This document shows, piece after piece, positions 57,701-64,000 of a DNA stretch of 64,000 bases. A program made the translations under genes and the position numbers. Origin of the DNA: Steinernema hermaphroditum (taxonomy: Eukaryota > Nematoda > Chromadorea > Rhabditida > Steinernematidae); assembly GCA_030435675.1 (NCBI GenBank), contig CM059624.1, positions 6,410,769 to 6,474,768 of the forward strand, in the 5' to 3' direction. The notes under the pieces were generated by a model, which was not told the origin of the DNA, ran no database searches, and was given only the letters and a program-made list of their open reading frames with translations. The stretch's first letter is position 1, and every line of letters starts with the position of its first letter.

Positions 57701-60700
57701 AATTAAAACAAATTAACTTCATTTGAGCATCTATCGCTCCTTCAAATATATCTTCTTCGTCTTTTTCTGCTAAGATTTCTGGAAAACCTGGTGTCGATGT
57801 AAATGTTAAGCGTCAGGTGCCGCTCCCTATAATTTCTAGAACTGTACTCCACCTTGTTCGATCCTCAAATGCCGTGTCCACGTTTCGGGAGACGTCATCG
57901 CCGATGCTTTTAATAGCAAATTGCCCTTTACAAGGACCTTCTATCTCCGATCTCTCAAAAACCGCGCAGTTTCAAGCACCTCTCGGCATTCCCGCTCGCC
58001 TCCCGAGTCATCCTTCCTCCCCCGCCCGCATCGGCTCTCTTTCACTTGTGGATTCCCCGCGGACTCGCTCTTTAGTCTCGCCTTGTTTCCGAATCCTGCA
58101 ATCCTTCTCCAAATCTTGTTTTGAACGCTTCAAAGTTTGACGTCCGCTCCCCGACTGCCCCTTCCGCCGTCCCTCAAATAAGTCAAAGCGGACAATTGAG
58201 GCACTTGTTATTCCCTAATGTTTTGACTCTCCTCGGCTCATCACAGCCGAAGGAAGCATGTACCCCGACGGCCAGCTCCCTCATGTCTTCATCCCCTTCT
58301 GGACGTGGATCGGCTTTATCTACCTAAAAAGGTAATTTTCGAGATGCGTGGTTGACTCTCGTCCCGAGAAAGGTTCGCTTTTGAACGCAGGTGCAGTCCT
58401 GAAATGGCCCCGGTTCACAGAGGGACGCCCTCGCTGAGTCAGCCTAGCGCCGATTCCCATGTCCGCCGCAGACCTTCTTGATCGTGCGCTTTCAAAAGTC
58501 TGTGAGAGTCTCTCCTTGTTTCCCCGCTTTGTCCTCAGATGTCGCCCTCTCCACCTCGTCGGCTCCTTGGAGAGTCGGGCGATTGTTTATCGGCACCCCT
58601 CGCGCTCTCCTAATCCATTTGAGAGCAGAGGGCCGCGTTCCCTTCGGTATCGGTGTCGATTTCCCCCGGCGGAAAGGTAATCCGCGAGAATTCGAGCCTG
58701 GGAACGCGTTTCTCTGGAAACGAGTGCGTTCTCTCAGGCCTCTGGGTTGGAGAGCTCTGGACTCTCGAGTCTAGGTGCCCAGGGCGATGCGGAAAGGGTC
58801 CATTCCAGTCAGTTTAATAGCTAAGAAAACACCTTCTTTTGTTTGTGTCGGAAACCTTCTTTTGAGGAGGTGAGATCTTAGAGACGCCTTTTTCCTATAT
58901 CTTTTCCTGGTGGCCATTTTGTTAGAACGTTGCTTTTCAAAAACATTTCAGAAGAGATATCTGTCTACGTGAGTCCGTTGTCCACCTCTTTCCATCTTTG
59001 GTCGCTGCGGATTAGGGCGTTTCGGCGCTGGAAGGGAGTTCATTCCTTCCTTGCCAAGCAGCTAAATGGCGTCTGTGGCTTCTATATTTAGCTAAGGTTC
59101 TTCTCCCAGACTTTCAGGACCAAATATCGTTTTTGTTGGGACTCTCACGCCTACGCTGCTCTCACACCGACGATTCTTCATAAGCTAGCTTGTTCGTTGT
59201 GTCCAAATTTCGTAGTGTTCGACTGCTTCTTGGACTTACAATACTGCATTAACGTGGTGTACTTGTAGAAGTCCAGGTCAAGACAAGGTCACTCAGATTT
59301 AACTTTGCTTCCTATCCTATTGACCTTTTCGTACTTGCTCCTGAACCTACCACAATTCTCACCTGGCTTACGTAACCATGTCTCCTCCCATGGCCGGCAC
59401 ACTTTCACAACTTGGGAACTCAGGGACAAAACTAAATTTTCCCAACAAAGACATTTCTTCTTTTTTTTGCGTGCCTAAGTACGCTAAGTAGGTCGACGTT
59501 TCGGCGCTGTTTGCTTAAGGAAACTTGAGTTTTTTCAAGTGATGTCAGTCGACTTCCCTTCTTGAAAGGCTCCTCAGGAATCGTGCCTAAAACCTCGATC
59601 TAAAAGCGGCACCTTCTTCGCGTCCTCCTCCTCCTTCGCCTGTTGGATAAATGATTAATCAAGGCTTTGCGTATTTTCTCACAAATCGGCATTTTCAGCG
59701 AGAGCACGGCGAAGATGCGCTGTCGTCAGCGGAAGCAACTCTTCGTGAAGCGCAACAAGATCTGCGACCTCTCCCTGCTTCTGGCCGTTCTCGGCCTCTT
59801 CCTCGCCATTATAGACGCCGAGGTCACCGCCCAGGGCGAGACCACGCAGATCAAAGAGGCTAAAGTGAGTTTTCTTTAGAAGAGAACATAAATTTCTTGA
59901 TTACTAATAAGTCCCTTCTTCTAAAACCGGAAAAGAGATCCTTTGGAAACCCAAGCTCCTTCATCCCCCAATAAATCGGACAAAACCCTTTTGGAAATGA
60001 CTTTGAGATCAACCATGGAAACGATTACCTCGAGTACCGTAACCGTCCGCTTTCAGAACGGGTGGTTCTCCCTCATGCTGCGTTCCATGGGCGTGATGAG
60101 CACGCTGGCCCTTCTGCTCACTCTCATCAACTACCACGCCATCGAAGTGAAGATCGCCCTCATCGACAGTGGCGCGGACGACTGGCGCGTGGCGCTCACT
60201 ACCGATCGGATCATAAAGCTCACCATAGAGGTCATCGTTTGCGCCGTCTGTCCCTTCCCAGGTAGGTTGGGTCCTGCAGCGAACTTTGGTGTCCGGATGG
60301 AGGGGGCGATGCATTATTCAGGCAATCGCGTGCAGATCGAAAGGGCCAAACAACGAAATGCGCATTTCTGATTTGTGGACGCTTTGAAACATCGAGTTGC
60401 CATGGTGCCCGGGCTCTGTTGGGCACAGCGAGGCGCTTAATCACAATCTCTGAAGCACACTTGCAGCCAAGGTGGCGGTGGGAGGGGACTAGAATGCTGC
60501 AAAAAGAGAATTTCGATTAGATGCGGCGTCGAATGCAGATGTCAGCTCTGCAGAGGGCGGATTAAAGAAAAAGAGAATCTTTGGAGGGTCAGACGATTCA
60601 ATTAAAATCGGACCACATGTAAACTCGCTTTTTGCTTCGGATTAGCCGAAGTGAGCGCCTTCGGTTGTTAAGATAGTGCCAAAATCAAAAATTAGCGCTG

Positions 60701-62513
60701 GATTCGTCCCAGAGGACTCGCGGTCGCCGGCACTTTCCACTTTTTACCACGGATGAAAACGAATAAACACATTCTGGGCGATTGCTGGACGAAGAAGCGT
60801 GTTTTGGGGGAAACGTTGGGCTACTTCCGACATCGCCTTTCGATTCGGGTCATACGTAGTCCTGCAAGGGAACTTCTCGTTTATGATCAGAACTCGAAAG
60901 CTGAAAATTATTTGAATTTTGGTGTATTATTGATTTGAGAAAGGACATCACCTCGTCCATTGTAGTCACGCCGTCTTTCTAGGTACCGGCTTTATGGTAT
61001 GGCCCTTCTTGTCCACCGAGGACCGGAAGCCCGAACCGATAGAGGTGCCGTTAGATGTGATGCTCTCCGTGCCGATGTTTCTCCGGTCGTACCTCCTTTG
61101 CCGCTTCATGGTCCTCCACAGCAAGCAGTTCCAGGTGCCCCTCGGCCCCTTTCTCTCCCCACCCTCTCGTTGCAGGACGCCGCCACGAGATCGATCGCCG
61201 CCCTGAACCGAATCTCGATGGACTTCCGCTTCGTCATCAAGACGATGATGGCGGACCACCCTCTGCGAGTGCTCATCGTGTTCACCGTCTCCTACTGGGT
61301 CTGCATGTCCTGGATGTTCACGCAGTGCGAACGCTACGAGGGGAAGGTCTCCGCCGACCACTACTACCTGAACTCCATGTGGTTCATCATGGTCACCTTC
61401 ATGTCCATCGGCTACGGCGACATCGTCCCCAACACCTACTGTGGCCGCACCCTCTCCATCACCACGGGCATTGTGGTTTGTGAGGAGAGCCGACTGCGGA
61501 TAGACCCGGATCTTTTCAGGGCGCCGGGGTGTCGTCGGCACTCATCGCCGTCATCTCGCGCAAGTTGGAACTCTCGAGGGCCGAGAAGCACGTCAATAAC
61601 TTTATGGCCGACTCAAAGCTGACGAATCAGAGGAAGAACGCCGCCGCTTCAGTGCTCCAGCAGACCTGGTGAGTGCTCGCAGAGGAAGTGAAGGCCATTA
61701 GATGGTCTCCTCATTAGGATGGCCTTGTGGAACGATGCTAATGAATGGGGGGCTGATTCATTTCATTGTGATTAAGCGAAGAGCTGATTGATCGGGTGGC
61801 TTGAACAACGGAATTCAGGTTCATCCACAAGTACCAACGTCCGAACTCGAAGGGTGACGACCTCCGCCTCCGCCACCACCAACGGAAGTTCCTCAGCTCG
61901 ATCAACGAGTTTCGGCGCATCAAATGGGACCAGAGGAAGCTGCAGGAGAAGGGAAACTCTCTCCTCGACGTTGGAAAGGTTCCTCCCTTCCCCTTGTCTC
62001 CACGACTGACTCTTTCTTTTCCAGCTACACAGCGAGATGCACGAGACGTTGTGGGAAATGCACCGTACCCAGGACCAGTTCATCAACCAGGTGGCCACTC
62101 TCAGCCAGCGCATCACAGAGCTCCAGAACACGATCCTGATGGGCATCCAGGCGAACGGAGGCACTCTGCCTCCGATGGCGCCGCCACCCACGGTGCCCAA
62201 CGGCCAGCCTCCGGCCATGGCAATGGCCACGTCGACGACCCTCGGAATCCCCTCGAACGCGCCCTCCTACCACCAGCGTCTCTTCATGCATGCTCCCCCT
62301 TCGCGCCCCCCTTCAGGCGCCTCGCAGCGCTCCCAGCCCATCGCTTCCACCGTCTCCAACCCGAACCTCTGCGGAACGCCTGTGCCGATGCCACCCACGG
62401 CGGTGCCTCCTCTGCTCCAGCGGCTTCACTCGAACACGAGCGAGCAGTCGACTCCGGAGGTCGTCGTCGACGTCTGCTCCCCGCTGCTCCACCAGACCTC
62501 CTCCGAGCACTGA
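30736..62513 (+). CDS. kcnl: Small-conductance calcium-activated potassium channel (SK/KCNL)
   Basis: Longest model, exons: 30736-30910 (ATG at 30751), 30973-31075, 39509-39604, 40549-40666, 48755-48853, 50897-50947, 51379-51523, about 53277-53792, 56867-56993, 59699-59864, 60057-60261, 60983-61134, 61176-61475, 61520-61668, 61819-61978, 62025-62513; about 1010 residues. All phases agree, but the 5' end of the 53 kb exon is uncertain and the exons before 51 kb are inferred. The core is unmistakable: S1 begins after [20 protein letters not shown], then [34 protein letters not shown] and the filter [14 protein letters not shown] in the pore loop. [20 protein letters not shown] to [14 protein letters not shown] is the calmodulin-binding domain, which makes gating calcium-dependent. 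A Pro-rich tail follows. SK channels shape after-hyperpolarisation in neurons and muscle. The 16-exon span contains MITE-like elements and two extra first exons. Confidence 0.93.
33426..33601. mobile_element. MITE-like element, 176 bases, about 62-base inverted ends
   Basis: Bases 33426-33489 (starting CCACGACAGTGTGAAGTGC) and 33541-33601 are inverted copies with a few mismatches, separated by about 51 bases. No clear target-site duplication was seen, so the family is unassigned. Confidence 0.75.
35641..36018. mobile_element. hAT-like MITE, 378 bases, with 8-base target duplication
   Basis: The ends TAGGTCTGTGCGAAACTCG and, inverted, CAGGGCTGTGCAAAACTCG are arms of about 130 bases (35641-35775 and 35885-36018). 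The 8-mer TTGCTGAC occurs directly on both sides (35633-35640 and 36019-36026). An 8-base duplication with CAGGG-like ends is typical of hAT transposons. There is no coding capacity. It is inserted in an SK channel intron. Confidence 0.85.
42590..42870. promoter_or_regulatory. GC-rich island in an SK channel intron
   Basis: This block is clearly richer in G and C (many CG dinucleotides) than the surrounding intron and is open in several frames, but no acceptor/donor pair fits the gene's phases. It could be an enhancer, a promoter or a missed exon. Confidence 0.3.
47044..47178 (+). CDS. kcnl: SK channel alternative first exon 1b
   Basis: ATG 47044 opens 45 codons ([18 protein letters not shown], then [24 protein letters not shown]) that end exactly at a GTAAGG donor in phase 0. 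This matches the next exons in phase 0 at 48755 and 50897. The DNA before it is GC-rich and AATTA-dotted like a promoter. It would give an isoform lacking the four exons at 30.7 to 40.7 kb. Confidence 0.65.
49412..49436 (+). repeat. TTTAC pentamer microsatellite
   Basis: Five units of TTTAC/TTACT lie in an SK channel intron. Confidence 0.85.
58258..58331 (+). CDS. kcnl: SK channel alternative first exon 1c
   Basis: ATG 58258 opens [20 protein letters not shown] and IYLK, ending at an AAG|GTAATT donor in phase 2. The next exon (59699) requires exactly phase 2, and joining gives a Ser codon leading into [13 protein letters not shown]. It would encode a channel of about 564 residues with a short hydrophobic N-terminus. 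Confidence 0.6.
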
Positions 62514-62645
62514 CCCACCCCGTCCCCCTCCTGCATTCGGGTCTCGGAGTCCTCTCCGTCCAATCGATGTGATATCCCCACAGAAGATTATCTCAGCCCC
62601 CTCACCTTTCTCACATATCAGCACCTACCGTACCGTTTGAGTGTA

Positions 62646-62651
62646 AATAAA
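62646..62651 (+). terminator. AATAAA polyadenylation signal of the SK channel gene
   Basis: AATAAA occurs 132 bases after the TGA stop. A second copy lies near 62741 and could give a longer 3' end. Confidence 0.65.
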
Positions 62652-62827
62652 TGTGCAGATCCGGTTTCCTCTCCATAGGCGTCCTCTTCCTCTCAGATTC
62701 GTGGTTTTCACTCGTTGTATGTATGTCCTCCAGATGAAGCAATAAACTATTTTTGTTTCTTTCAAATCGAACAAAAAAGATCACATAAAAGATCAGATCA
62801 AAGATATCTTCCAGAGGTGCCGCTTCT

Positions 62828-63404
62828 TCAATAAGAGTTCGTTCTGTCCTGCGATGGGGTCACTTCGGAATCTCCTAGAAAATAAAGATGCACAAAAAGC
62901 CTCGTGGGATCTCCTCTTACGTCTCAGCACACTTCGGCAACATCTTTTCGTGAATCTCACAATTGCCTCCCGATAGGGACGCAGGTAGGAGATGGAAATG
63001 AGGTTCAGGCTGAAGAACATCGTATTCTGCAGGAGCATCTCCAGATTCAGAATGAGGGTGAGGAGGTTGGGGAAGAACTGGAAGGCGGCGATGAGGACGC
63101 AGAGAGGGATCCAGCCGAGAAAGAAAGGGATCGCCGAGTTGATGAACACCACTGTCGCCATCATCTTCTGCAGCTCGAAGGTACGCTTCGAGACGAACAT
63201 CTTCTGGGAACACAGCTTCAGCAGTGTCATGATGGCAAAGAAGATCATCCCGAACGTGCAAAGGAAGAACCACACGCAGAAGGCGATGCCCGCGGCCTTC
63301 TGAGGGGAAGAGGAGAAGGCGATGCAGATGACGGAGTTGTCCCGGGAGCGGAGCTCCTGTAGAGGTCGATCGAAGTCCGGTGGGAGCGATTGGGGCAGTT
63401 CTGC
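62828..63404 (-). CDS. Serpentine chemoreceptor (nematode 7TM GPCR), C-terminal part
   Basis: Exons 62921-63404 and 62828-62874 join in phase. The reading has hydrophobic helices IAFCVWFFLCTFGMIFFAIM, MATVVFINSAIPFFLGWIPL and a third, LTLILNLEMLLQNTMFFSLN, then ISYLRPYREAIVRFTKRCCR and a short hydrophilic tail ending SQDRTNSY. The layout (basic loop KRTFELQK before a helix with an IP pair, and PYR after the last helix) is that of the Str/Srh-type serpentine receptors of worm sensory neurons. An acceptor at 63405-63407 (minus strand TTTAG) shows that upstream exons with the first helices are needed; they were not recognised before the right edge. Ligand unknown. Confidence 0.8.
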
Positions 63405-64000
63405 CTAAATGGAATGGATGGAATGTTCTCGAAAACGCGAGATCGACGGAAAACTGAAGAAGTGGAGGCACAGAGGCTATGGTTGTATTAGTGCCACGTG
63501 TCCCTTATTGAGGTGATCCAAAAATTGACTGCAGAATGTCAAACTTCGCCTTGAGCCATATAGTAAACAGAGGGATTTGTTATGAAATCCGGATAGACTC
63601 ATAGATCGCTCTACGTTTCCTTCATTTTTTCGCGGCCAAAAAGAAATCCAAAACTTCTGCCACTTGTTCTGTGGTGTATTTAGGCCCACAAAGGATGCCA
63701 TTTAGATTAAAAGTGCATATTCCTGCGCACCTCATCTCCATGTACGTGTTCAAACAAATAAAAGCGCACATAAAGGTCACCTGGAAGATTAGATATATAA
63801 ATGATTTAGTAAAGTACTTAGCGCTAAACCTGCACGCTTGGCAAATTGAAAACAACGTCTGAAAAAACAGCATTCCGTGAGAGAATTTGAATTTTAAAAA
63901 CTTCTACGTCGTATGTCTACGTTGGAGGTGTTTTTCTAAGTATGTTTAGGCGTTCCTGTCCCTTCGCCCTCTTTGATCACTCAAGAACCTTGAGGTTTCA
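63405..64000. other. Right edge, upstream of the chemoreceptor exon
   Basis: About 600 AT-rich bases. Minus-strand ORFs at 63477-63701 and 63622-63873 overlap in different frames and do not look like receptor helices; the missing chemoreceptor N-terminus may lie here or beyond the window. Confidence 0.35.

Noticed and set aside
63477..63873. Minus-strand ORFs at the right edge as chemoreceptor N-terminal exons
   Set aside because: They lack transmembrane-like helices in the right order, and no donor in phase with the acceptor at 63405 was found.
1..64000. CRISPR arrays, bacterial operons, prophage or viral genes
   Set aside because: None seen; gene structure is eukaryotic throughout and repeats are transposon- or minisatellite-like.

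Overview
The window is nuclear DNA of a nematode, most likely a rhabditid. The genes have many very short introns (about 40 to 50 bases) with TTTCAG-type acceptors, some starts lie just behind splice acceptors as in spliced-leader trans-splicing, and the gene families fit: a PITSLRE kinase, a lysosomal lipase of the worm lipl type, an SK channel and a serpentine receptor. I cannot name the species. All gene models were built by hand from reading frame, splice-site phase and recalled family sequences; no search was run.

Left part (1 to 6546): the N-terminus of a RING protein runs off the left edge. An uncharacterised proline/tyrosine-rich protein and a steroid 5-alpha-reductase follow on the plus strand, and a ZFYVE19/ANCHR-like abscission factor and an uncharacterised cysteine-motif protein lie on the minus strand. 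The reductase carries a 31-base tandem duplication across a splice acceptor.

A mobile-element pile-up (7315 to 13333) comes next. The 5' third of an insulinase-family (M16) gene is broken by a frameshift, by a 1378-base Tc4/Tc5-like element and by loss of its 3' end. Beside it lie a palindrome made of two inverted copies of a Tc3-like transposase start, and a 1825-base inverted-repeat element filled with a minisatellite and carrying an intact ParB-like ORF. The last is the best candidate for an undescribed element.

A dense gene block (13546 to 23080) follows: two paralogous Ly6-like small surface proteins, a RING protein fused to a fatty-acid-binding-protein-like domain, a small secreted protein, CDK11, a divergent homeodomain protein, a dienoyl-CoA-isomerase-like protein lacking its usual catalytic acids, and a lysosomal acid lipase. 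Short gaps between same-strand neighbours suggest operons.

Right half (23081 to 64000): a 7.6 kb gene-poor stretch, then one gene of about 32 kb, a small-conductance calcium-activated potassium (SK/KCNL) channel. Sixteen phase-compatible exons form the longest model, and two further first exons suggest at least three promoters. Its introns hold MITE-like elements. A serpentine chemoreceptor lies on the minus strand at the right edge.
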